Shown piece after piece: positions 1 to 9,400 of a DNA stretch of 11,904 nt (positions are counted from its first letter, which is position 1; each line of letters begins with the position of its first letter). The notes under the pieces were generated by a model. It was not told where the DNA came from, did not search any database, and worked only from the letters and a program-made list of their open reading frames with translations. This DNA is from Desulfatitalea sp. (GTDB lineage: Bacteria > Desulfobacterota > Desulfobacteria > Desulfobacterales > Desulfosarcinaceae): positions 1 to 11,904 of the forward strand of contig JABDRH010000306.1 in assembly GCA_013041835.1 (NCBI GenBank). The letters run 5' to 3'. A program made the translations under genes and the position numbers.

Positions 1-249
1 ACTGACATGCACGAGCGTCTGCCTGTATCCGTTGTCTCGGTTTTGAATCACCGTACGCAAGGCGGTCTGCCTTTCGAAAACGCGTTCGAGACTGCGTTTG
101 AAGACTTTAATGTCCAGATCGCCTTCCAGAACCCAAGCCGCCGGAAGGTTGTGACAGACACTTTCCGGAAATTCCAGTTGCCTTTTGAGAAGCCGCGCCT
201 GCTCGACCGATACCCCTCTGTCTGCAGTGACGGAAAGCGCCACCGGACC
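1..249 (-). other. Domain: start of a second condensation domain (truncated by window edge)
   Basis: From about residue 1052, the stretch VSVEQARLLKRQLEFPES followed by NLPAAWVLEGDLD and LRTVIQ matches the N-terminal portion of a condensation domain (C1/C2 region). The catalytic motif lies beyond the window, so its type and activity cannot be judged. It shows the peptide is elongated further. Confidence 0.8.
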
Positions 250-3200
250 GGATCGACTGCCGTTGTCGTTCGTATCGGAAGATAACGAAATCTTCTCGGC
301 GATGGCGGCCAACCGTAAGGATACCATTTCCGCCACGGTCAATCGGTGTCCTGACGCCTTTTCGGTTTTACGAATGGCCTCAAGCGCCAACAGGGAGTGC
401 CCGCCGATTTCAAAGAAATTGTCTTCTCGGCTGATCGCATTTTTAGGCTTGATCAACTCCGACCAAATCCGGGCGACCAACTTTTCGGTTTCGTTAACCA
501 GGGCTGAAGACGCCAAAATGGTTGATTCGCTGACCTCAGGTCTGGGCAAGCCACGCCGGTTGACCTTGCCGTTGGGCATCAATGGAATCTCATCCACCAC
601 CAGCAGGTATTGCGGCACCATGTAGTTGGGCAACATGCTGCGCAGTTGCTTGCGCACGGCAGCGGCCTGAAAACCGTCTCCGGATGCCGGTACGCAGCAG
701 GCAACGATACGGACATCCTCACTGGACAGCTCCCACAGATATACAGCCGCGGCCTTGACTTCCTTGCAGCCCGCCACTGCGGATTCAATTTCACCAAGTT
801 CTATGCGGTATACCCGCAGCTTGACCTGATCGTCCAGTCGGCCAAGGTGCTGGATTTCACCACTGGGAAGTAATTTCGCCAGATCGCCTGTACGGTAAAT
901 GCGGCCGAAATCAGGGTGATCAAGAAAACGCTCGGCATTCAACTCCGGCCGGTTGTGATATCCGAGGGTGACGCCTTTGCCGCCGATGCACAACTCCCCT
1001 GGAGTGGAAACCGGCAAGGGCTTGGCGTTGGGGTCAAGAATGTAAACTTGCGTGTTGGCAATGGGTTTGCCGACCGAAATGACTGCATCCGAAGTTCTGA
1101 TCCGCTTGCAGGTCGACCAAACCGTAGTTTCGGTGGGACCGAACATGTTCCATAGCTCCGACACTCTGGGCAGCAGTTCCTTCACCAGATCCGGAGGCAG
1201 GGGTTCTCCGCCGCACAAGGCTTTCAGTTTTTGATCTCCGGGACGCTGCTCGGCCCATGCGCTCGTCAGCAGCATCCGCCAGGTGGAAGGTGTTGCCTGC
1301 AAAAGCGTAATGCCGTGCCGCGCGATCAGATCGGCAAGTCTATCGCCATCTTTGACTTGGTCCCGATCCGCGACGATCACGGCACCGCCGCAGATCAACG
1401 GCATATAAAGCTCAAGCACCGAAATATCAAATGAGAGCGTCGTGACGGCCAGCAGTCGGTCATCGGATGAACAGCCCGGCCGCCGCACCATGCTCTCGAG
1501 AAAGTTGATCACGGCACCATGGTGCACCCGCACCCCTTTGGGCTTGCCGGTCGATCCGGACGTGTAGATGAGGTAGGCCATTCGATCCGGACGCGGCTCC
1601 GGCAACGGTGCCGGCACATCCCTTTCCAGCCCAGGATTGCAGCATTCATCGATGTCGAAATGGGCGATGTCCGATTCCCGGACGCCTTGGGGCGCCAGGC
1701 TGTCCTCCATAACGGCCACCGCATCGGAATCCTGGAGCATGTAAAGAAGCCGATCCTGGGGAAAATCCGGGTCTAACGGCAGGTAGGCAGCCCCTACTTT
1801 GAAAAGCGCCAGAACACAGGCCACCATTTTTTCCGTGCGCCGGCAACACAGGCCGACGACATCCCCGCGCTTAACGCCCTTTTCAGAAAGCATGGCGGCG
1901 ATGGCGTCCGACAAGCGGTCCAACTGCCGGTAGCTTAAAAACGCCTCACCGCTAATCACCGCGTCGGCATCAGGACTTTTTTCTGTCTGCAGGCGAAAGG
2001 CATGGATAACGTCAGGATGCTCAATTGCAATATCCGTTGCATTGCTGTGACGCAACGCCTCGGGCAAAGCGGTCGTCAGGGCAATATCGGCAATGCGGAT
2101 ATCCGGGTCGGCGGCTACAGCGGACAGAAGGTATGCCAAGCTTTGTAGCCAGGCGGCGATCGTGGTCTCACTGAACAATACGGTTGAATAGGTGGCCTCA
2201 ATGGTCAGACGATCGGCCGAGGGCATTACGTTCAGAAAAATCTCAAAATTCTCTGCCGCACGCGGAACGGTTCTCACCATTGCCCTTGCCTGGCCAAGGT
2301 CCAGTTCATTCATCGCCTGATCGATATTGAAGATGGTGCAAACCAAAGGCACGCGGCTCCTATCGACGACCATGTTCTCCATCAACTTGCCAAAAGTGAA
2401 ATTGGGATGCTCGCTGGCGTCGAGCACTTCCAGTTTCACACGATTCACGATGTCGGCGAACGTTGACCCGCCGTCGACATTCACCCGGATAGGCAAGAGC
2501 TGAACCATGTGCCCTATCTGATTCATGCGGTTCATGGCGGCCTGACCGGCCACCGGCAACCCCACCACCAGGTCGCTGGTTGACGTCAAGCGGTAAAGCA
2601 GTGAAAAATATCCGGCCATGACCACATTGACGAGACTCGCTTTCATCTTCGCGGCCGCTTTGGGCAAAACAGTCACCAGGTCATTTTCCAACTCGAAGTC
2701 GTACCGAGCAGCCTGAAAAGTTCTGGCCGCCGGACGAACACGGTCGACCGGCAAATCCAGAACCGGCGGCGCTTGTTTGAACTTATCGTGCCAGTAGTCA
2801 ATATCGGTGTTGGCTATCTCTTTGGCATCGATCTGTTCGGCGAATTCAAAGAAGGATTCGGCAGGCGGCAATCCATTAGTACGTCCATCGTTGCGATATA
2901 GTGCTGTCAGCTCTTTTAGGAGCAGCCCGAAAGACCATCCATCGCAAATGATGTGATGCGCCACGATGGTCAACTCGTAACGGCTGTCCGCCAGTTGTTT
3001 GACCCATGCGAAAAGCAGCGGCCCTTCTTCGAGATTCATCGGAGAAATGGCAATATTACGCCACAGATAGTCGATTTCCTTCTTCTGTGACTCGACGGGC
3101 AAATGGCGCAAATCCTCGAAGTGCAAGTCAAACGGTTTCGCCTCAGGCAGGCAGATTTCGTTGCCCTTGCGGGAGAAAGTGGCGCTTAAAATATCGTGAC

Positions 3201-3402
3201 GCTCAATGAGCTTGTTAAAGCATCTTTCTAGCAGCTCAATATCCATTGGGCCTTCAATGCTCAGCGAAACGGCTTCATTGAATGCCGTATTGGCCTCGTC
3301 GCTCATTTGGGCGGAGGCAAGGATCTCCTTTTGGGGCCATGTGGTCGGGCTCACACGCAACAGTTCACCTCCGGCAAATGGATCGAAGTTATTCGAAGTC
3401 AT
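1..3402 (-). CDS. Non-ribosomal peptide synthetase, C-A(Gly)-PCP-C... (partial, C-terminus outside window)
   Basis: Read codon by codon, this frame has no stop from ATG 3402 to base 1 (1134 codons), so the protein continues beyond the left edge. Domains: condensation (about 17-445, intact H149-H-I-I-C-D-G155), adenylation (463-953), peptidyl carrier (970-1040, Ser1003 in GGHSL), and the start of a second condensation domain (from about 1052). The first C domain comes right after the upstream aminotransferase, so it should take the beta-amino acyl chain from that protein's ACP and join it to the amino acid loaded here, predicted glycine. No epimerase or methyltransferase sits in this module. 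The second C domain means at least one more module follows. The start is fixed by the ATGA overlap and a GGAGG site. The gene is read as one operon with its upstream partner. Confidence 0.95.
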   Translation of the reverse strand, partial: MTSNNFDPFAGGELLRVSPTTWPQKEILASAQMSDEANTAFNEAVSLSIEGPMDIELLERCFNKLIERHDILSATFSRKGNEICLPEAKPFDLHFEDLRHLPVESQKKEIDYLWRNIAISPMNLEEGPLLFAWVKQLADSRYELTIVAHHIICDGWSFGLLLKELTALYRNDGRTNGLPPAESFFEFAEQIDAKEIANTDIDYWHDKFKQAPPVLDLPVDRVRPAARTFQAARYDFELENDLVTVLPKAAAKMKASLVNVVMAGYFSLLYRLTSTSDLVVGLPVAGQAAMNRMNQIGHMVQLLPIRVNVDGGSTFADIVNRVKLEVLDASEHPNFTFGKLMENMVVDRSRVPLVCTIFNIDQAMNELDLGQARAMVRTVPRAAENFEIFLNVMPSADRLTIEATYSTVLFSETTIAAWLQSLAYLLSAVAADPDIRIADIALTTALPEALRHSNATDIAIEHPDVIHAFRLQTEKSPDADAVISGEAFLSYRQLDRLSDAIAAMLSEKGVKRGDVVGLCCRRTEKMVACVLALFKVGAAYLPLDPDFPQDRLLYMLQDSDAVAVMEDSLAPQGVRESDIAHFDIDECCNPGLERDVPAPLPEPRPDRMAYLIYTSGSTGKPKGVRVHHGAVINFLESMVRRPGCSSDDRLLAVTTLSFDISVLELYMPLICGGAVIVADRDQVKDGDRLADLIARHGITLLQATPSTWRMLLTSAWAEQRPGDQKLKALCGGEPLPPDLVKELLPRVSELWNMFGPTETTVWSTCKRIRTSDAVISVGKPIANTQVYILDPNAKPLPVSTPGELCIGGKGVTLGYHNRPELNAERFLDHPDFGRIYRTGDLAKLLPSGEIQHLGRLDDQVKLRVYRIELGEIESAVAGCKEVKAAAVYLWELSSEDVRIVACCVPASGDGFQAAAVRKQLRSMLPNYMVPQYLLVVDEIPLMPNGKVNRRGLPRPEVSESTILASSALVNETEKLVARIWSELIKPKNAISREDNFFEIGGHSLLALEAIRKTEKASGHRLTVAEMVSLRLAAIAEKISLSSDTNDNGSRSGPVALSVTADRGVSVEQARLLKRQLEFPESVCHNLPAAWVLEGDLDIKVFKRSLERVFERQTALRTVIQNRDNGYRQTLVHVS
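283..495 (-). other. Domain: peptidyl carrier protein (PCP)
   Basis: Residues about 970-1040 contain FFEIGGHSLLALEA, with Ser1003 as the predicted phosphopantetheine site. This is a standard carrier motif that holds the predicted glycyl thioester. Confidence 0.92.
544..2016 (-). other. Domain: adenylation domain, predicted glycine
   Basis: Residues about 463-953 contain YTSGSTGKPKG (613-623), LSFDISVLEL (656-665), MFGPTETTVW (753-762), YRTGDL and PNGKVNRR with Lys946. The specificity residues by eye are D659 I660 L663 Q702 C730 G732 M753 V761 W762 K946, giving DILQCGMVWK. The glycine code I recall is DILQLGLIWK; seven of ten agree and two of the other three changes are conservative. In the A8 core motif, Val864 stands where Gly is usual (KLRVYRIE rather than KIRGYRIE). 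The domain call is firm; glycine is probable. Confidence 0.8.
2068..3354 (-). other. Domain: condensation domain accepting the aminotransferase product
   Basis: Residues about 17-445. The catalytic motif VAHHIICDGWS (His149/His150...Asp154-Gly155) is complete, in contrast to the first C domain of the upstream protein. It should catalyse amide formation between the upstream ACP-bound beta,gamma-diaminoacyl group and the aminoacyl-PCP of this module. The protein begins only about 16 residues before the domain, so there is little room for an N-terminal docking domain. Confidence 0.92.
3399..3402 (-). other. ATGA start/stop overlap between megasynthase and NRPS genes
   Basis: On the minus strand the NRPS ATG (3402-3400) overlaps the megasynthase TGA (3401-3399). 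Such overlaps usually mean translational coupling, which would keep the two assembly-line partners in balanced amounts. Confidence 0.95.
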
Positions 3403-6400
3403 GGCTTGCCTACCTCCAGGTATGCGCCTTTGTTGTCCGGGTCCTCTATAAAATAAGCCGGTTCTCCCTGGGCATTTTTACCAAGCCGCGCCCCAGCAGG
3501 CAGTTCACCTGGACCGGACAGGAATTTTTTTGCCGCCACTTGGTCGCCCTCGACCAGACCATTCAGAATCAACTGCGCCAACGATTTCTTGAAGGCGGAC
3601 AGAATTTTGGCACAATCGGCTTTGCTATGTTCCGTCGTTAGAAAATTCGGACGGTATTGCTGGATATGAATGCCCTCCAAGGTCATCATGGCGAAAAGCA
3701 AGTGTCCCCAATGCGCGTTGGCGGGCACGGCCACATAGAAGATGGAGGCAAACGCCTCAAAAGTAACATCGCACTTCATCCGGGCAATGAATGTCTTTGC
3801 TTCGGAAGCCACGCTTCCTGTTTTTTCCTCCAGGGCATCATAGAGTTTTTGGCCTTCCGCTTTAATTTTAGTCAATACGGCTTGGGCCGCGGCAAGGCAA
3901 AGGGGGTGACGAACGAATGTACCCGCAAAAAACGTCACACCCGATTCCGGAATTGAAGCATCCCCGTATTGCCAGAAGCCACCGTCCAGCGCATCCATGA
4001 ATTTGGCTTTACCGCCGATAATCCCGATGGGGTAACCGCCTCCGATGACCTTGCCGTAGGTGGATAAGTCGGCATCCACATCAAATCGTTTGCCAATGCC
4101 GCCCGGATGCACTCGAAAACCGGTGACGACCTCATCAAGAATCAACGCAGCGCCGATTTCTCGGGTCACCTCTCGTAAAGCCCTGATATACTCGGGACTA
4201 TGAAACTCCGGTCTGCGGCTCTGTACCGGCTCCACCAATACTGCTGCTAGATCCGATCCCAATTCTCTGATAACCTCGATGCTCTCCTGCTCTGCCCAGG
4301 GAAGCACAATCATGTTGCTGGTGGTCTCCCTGGGAATACCAGGTGCGGCCGGCAGCGCTTGGAAATTGCGTCCCGGCCGGTTGATCACCTCATCGTAAAT
4401 GCCATGATAGGCCCCTTCAAACATGACCACCTTGTTGCGCCCCGTCACCGTTCGGGCCAGTCGCAGAGCGCCGATCACGGCCTCGGAACCGGAGCAGGCA
4501 AAAGTGCAGCGTTCATTTCCCGTCAGTTCGCAGAACAGCCGGGCGACCTCACCGGCAATGGGGGACTGAGGACCGGTTTCAATGCCTTTGTCCATCTGCG
4601 CCTTGACGGCTTCAGTAACGAAATCCGGCGAATGGCCGAAGAAAATCGGACCGAAGCCGTTGGCGGTATCGATAAATTCGTTTCCGTCAATATCCCATAA
4701 TTTGGAGCCTTTTGATCTTTCGGTGACGATAGGAAAAACGATTTCCTTCCATTCCGGATTAAAGCCCGATACCGTTCTGGGATCGGCAAATATTTTTCGG
4801 TATTTCTGGGTGTACGCCTTGGACCCGGCGAATTTCTTCTGAAACTGTGCCATCAGATCGTCAATCCATGCTTTTTGGGCAGCGCTTAGTTTTATGCCAT
4901 ACGCCTCCCTGGTGATGCGCGTTCCGGGCGTATGCCGCACTTTGGGTTTGGCTTCCGCCCCTGCTTCGGTTTCGGCGGGTTTACTGATCTCGGACGCCCG
5001 GGCGGTCGAGGCCGCGGGTTCCTGTTTCACCCCGGGCACACCTTCTGCCTGTAAGCTGATGGCGCTGCCGCCTAATACCTGCAATTGCATCTGCATGATG
5101 CGCAACTGGGCATTGACCAATTCCTGGAGGGAATTTCCCGTGCCTTCCATCTGAATCGGTGCTGCAGTCAGCGGCATGCCGGTCGGCGAAGCTTGAGCCT
5201 TCATGGGCGCCGCCGTTGTGGATGGGTTCTGAGGCGTCGGTTGTGTCTTCATGGGAACCTTTCCGGCGATAAACTCGCTCAAATCCTTTAGGCAAGTATA
5301 TGACTCGACCAAATGACGGAAGGTGATACCGATCTTGAATTCTTGATCGATGGCGGTCGCCACCTGGGTGAGCAGCAAGGAATCGAGGCCTGCTTCGGCA
5401 AAATGGACGTCCTCGGCCATGTCGGCCAGGTCGTAGCCGGTAACGTCTTCCAACAGGGACTTAAGCTGCAGCAACATTTGTTTTTGATGTTGTTCTTGGG
5501 CCATTTGTGTTTCCTGGTGTTGAAGGATGGCTGTATTCGGCGTCTGCGAAGGTGGTTGAACGGCGTCGACGGTTCTGTTTCCAGCCGGTTTGGTCAACCA
5601 GTGCCGATCCGGCGAAAACGCATATCCTGGCAGACGGATCTTTTTGTAGTTGCCCGCCTCAAAGGTTTTGCCCCATTCGACCGGATACCCATTGACCCAC
5701 AACTTGCCGACACATTCACTGAGCACCGCATGGGTGCGATCATCGGCGCCTGCCTGCGGTAGAGCGGCGATGGCGTGCACATTGGCCAATTGCCTGTGAT
5801 GGGAAACCAGCGTGGTCAAAGTAGTTCCGGGTCCGACCTCTACGAAAGCGACGCTGCTGCCGGCATGCTCCCGGGAAACGCCGGCAACGGCTTCGGAAAA
5901 CAGCACGGGCATTCTCAACTGTGAAGCCCAATATGCCGTTGAAACAGACGCCTCCTTGCTTAAAAGCTTTCCAGTCTTGGTCGAATAGATGGGGATCTTT
6001 AGATCGCCTTTGGGCACGGCGGCGACCACCGCTTCAAATTCGGCGACAATAGGCGCCATCATGTGTGAGTGGAAGGCATGGCTGGTGTGCAAAAGCGTCG
6101 TTGCCATCCCCTTTTCCGTCAACCGGAGCCGCGCTTCTTCGATTTGGACCGCGGGCCCGGAGAGCACACACAGGCCGGGCGCGTTAACCGCTGCGAGACA
6201 AAGATCTTGCCCAAGGTAATCGCGGATATCTTCGGCGCTCGACTTTACAACGAGCATCCGCCCCGGCGGCATCGATTGCATCAGTGCGCCCCGGCGTGCA
6301 ACCAGTCTGACGGCATCTTCAAAAGCGAATACGCCGGAAAGTGCAGCCGCTGTAAATTCGCCGATGCTGTGCCCGATAAACAAATCAGGACGGCAGCCTC

Positions 6401-9400
6401 TTGCCATGAGATATTGGGCCAATCCATATTCCAGCAGGAAAAGAGCCGGCTGCGCCACGCGGGTCTGATCAATGTGCAGATCGCTTTCATCGCGCCGGTC
6501 GGCCTCAAACAGGATAACGCGAATATCAAAGCCTTCTTCTTCCAGGACGACTTCGCAACCTCGGTCAAAAACCTTTCTGAAGGCCGGATGATGCTCATAT
6601 AACCATTGGCCCATTCCCACACGTTGGGCGCCCTGACCTGAAAACATGAATCCGATCCTGGAACTGCGGTATTCATGCGCCCGACCGCGTAACAGGCCTT
6701 TTTTGGCTTTTAGCCGCAAGACGATGTCCTGGGCATCCCGGCCGGTGGCGGCGGCTCGAAACGCAAAATGTTTTCGCCCGGTGATGCTGGTAAAAGCGGC
6801 GTCGGCAAGGCAAAAGCCAGACGCTTGCTTTTCGAAAAAATGGCCGTAGCGTTCAATCTGACGTTCCAGGCCGCTTTCAGATCTTGCGGAAAGCAGTACC
6901 GGGTAGATTTCGCTTCGACCGGCGACAGCGTCGTGTTTCTTCTCTTCTTCCTGCGCGGGTTCGGTATATTCCTCGATCACCACATGCGCATTGGTCCCAC
7001 CCACGCCGAGAGATGTGACGGCCGCCCTTCGGGGCGATGGGCCGGGCCATTGTATCGACGAACGATTTACGAAAAACGGGGTACGCTCCAATTCCAGTTT
7101 GGGATTGGGTTTATTAAAAAACAAAGTCGGTGGAATCAGGTTCTTTTTCACGGCAAGCGTGGCTTTTATCAAACCGGCAATGCCCGCGGCATGTATGGCA
7201 TGCCCGATATTGGACTTGACCGATCCTAAGGCGCAGGTCTTTTCCGTACGGCCGTCATTGGCATAGCTTTGCCGCAGGGCCTGGACTTCGATGGGGTCTC
7301 CCAGCGGCGTCCCCGTGCCGTGAGCCTCTATGAACCCCACGGATTGAGGATCTATGCCCGCGCGGGAAAGGGCGGCCTTGAAAACCTTGACCTGTCCGCC
7401 GACACTCGGTGCCGTAAAACTGGCTTTTTGTTCTCCGTCGTTATTAATTGCATAGCCCTTGATGACGGCATCAATCCGATCACCATCGGCGATGGCGGCA
7501 TCGAGCCGCTTGAGAACGATCACACCGGCGCCGTCATTGAAGGTTGTGCCTGTGGCATTGATGTCGAAGGGACGGCAATGACCGTCCCGCGACAGCATGT
7601 TGCCCTCCTGGTACAGATACCCGCTCTTTACAGGCGTCGAGACGGAGATGCCGCCGGCAATCGCCTGTTCACACTGCCCCAACGCCAAGGCAGCGCAGGC
7701 TTGCGCCACGGCCACCAAGCCGGTGGAGCAGGCAGTGAACACATTGACACTGGGCCCTTTCAGATCGAGCTTAAAAGAGACATGCGTGCTCAAAAAATCC
7801 GGTTCGTTGGCCAACGCCGCATTGAATCCACCGAATTTGGCCAGGAGTTCTTTGTTGGTGAGCACATTTTGTTGATAGTACCGTGCCCAGTTCATCCCGA
7901 CAAAAACGCCGGTTCGTCGGTCTTTGTCGCCAGGAGCAATACCGGCATCTTCCAGAGCGTGCCAGCACAGTTCCAGCATGATGCGTTGCTGAGGGTCCAT
8001 GACTTGGGCTTCGAGTGGGGAGATCCCGAAAAAGCCCGCATCGAATTGTTCATAATTATTTAAGATGCCTTTTGCCTTGACGTAGGCCGGGTGATTACGT
8101 TCAGCCGGATCAATTTCGTCGCTGAGTTCTTCATCGTTGAAAAAACTGATCGTCTCCTTACCCGCGATAAGATTGCGCCAGAACTCATCTGTATTGTCTG
8201 CCCCGGGAAACCGGCACGCCATCCCCACGATGGCGATCGGCGCTTTTCCCGCTGCCTGTACAGTTTCACTGGCGTCGGCAACCGCTTCCGGCGGCCGCTC
8301 TTTCCCGCTTTGCCCAAGGTGTACCGCCAGCGACGATACGGTTGGATATTCAAAAAGAGCCACCACGCCGATATCACGGTTTAACCGATGCTTGAGCGTT
8401 GTTATCACCTGCACCGCACCAAGGCTGGTGCCGCCGGCATCGAAAAACCGCTGGTTGACGCTGACTTTTTCAGCCCCCAGCACATCACACCATATCTCGG
8501 CGATGATTCGCTCGAGTTCTCCTTCCGGTGCGATAAAATCGGTCCCCGCGCCCTGGTCGTGCATCTGTGGGTCCGGGAGTGCTCTCCGGTCGACCTTGCC
8601 GTTGATGGTCATGGGAATAGATGGCACTAGGACGAAATATGCAGGCACCATGTACTCCGGCAGACTGACGCTTGCCGCCCCGCGCAACTCGTCAATCGGA
8701 TGGTCACTGACACAATAGGCAACCAGCAAAGACTCATCTTGTCTATTCCGCCATGGAACCACGGCTACGTCCTCGACCAGCCCGCTCCGTCGCAGAACAG
8801 CTTCAATTTCACCGGTTTCAATTCGAAAACCACGAATTTTGACCTGAAAATCAATTCGACCTAAATAGTCAAGCTCACCCGTGGGCAGTAAACGGACAAG
8901 ATCCCCGGATCGATAGAGCCGTCCGCCTTCTTTGCTTGAGAAGGGATCCTTCACAAAACGCTCGGCAGTGAGTTCAGGGCGGGCATGGTAACCACGGGCG
9001 AGCCCTGCCCCGCCAACAACCAGTTCACCGGGAATTCCCGGCGGCAGGAGTTGAAGACGCTCGTCGACCACATAAGTGGATAGATCCGGAATCGGCACGC
9101 CGATAATACTGGCCCCAATCCCGGAATCGAGGTCCGCTTGCGAAACTGGCCGGTATGTAACATGCACACAGGTTTCGGTAATGCCGTACATATTGACCAA
9201 TCGCGGAGCTTGATCACCATGACGTTCAAACCAGGAACGCAGGCTTTCAAACTCCAGCGCTTCCCCCCCGAATATCACTAAACGCAACGCCAAGTCCCCG
9301 GAACCGCACTCTTCTTCCGCCTGGATAAACTGCCGGAACGCGGAAGGGGTCTGGTTCAAAACGGTGACCTGTTCGGCCACGACAAGATTGTAAAAATCCA

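Noticed and set aside
1..3402. A frameshift or pseudogene in the left NRPS
   Set aside because: Every codon of the minus-strand frame from 3402 to 1 was read and none is a stop. Carrier, adenylation and condensation motifs all stay in one frame.
5490..5771. A hidden KR or C-methyltransferase between AT and ACP, as in microcystin McyE
   Set aside because: Only about 90 residues lie there. They are a post-AT linker ending in LPGYAFSPDRHWL plus a low-complexity stretch, which is too short for either domain and lacks Rossmann or SAM-binding motifs.
7269..8063. A 264-codon open frame on the plus strand
   Set aside because: It lies opposite the KS domain, whose minus-strand frame carries every expected catalytic motif. 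The plus-strand translation has no recognisable motif and is a shadow of biased codon use. The same applies to the other plus-strand frames (for example 5313-5762 and 6069-6602).
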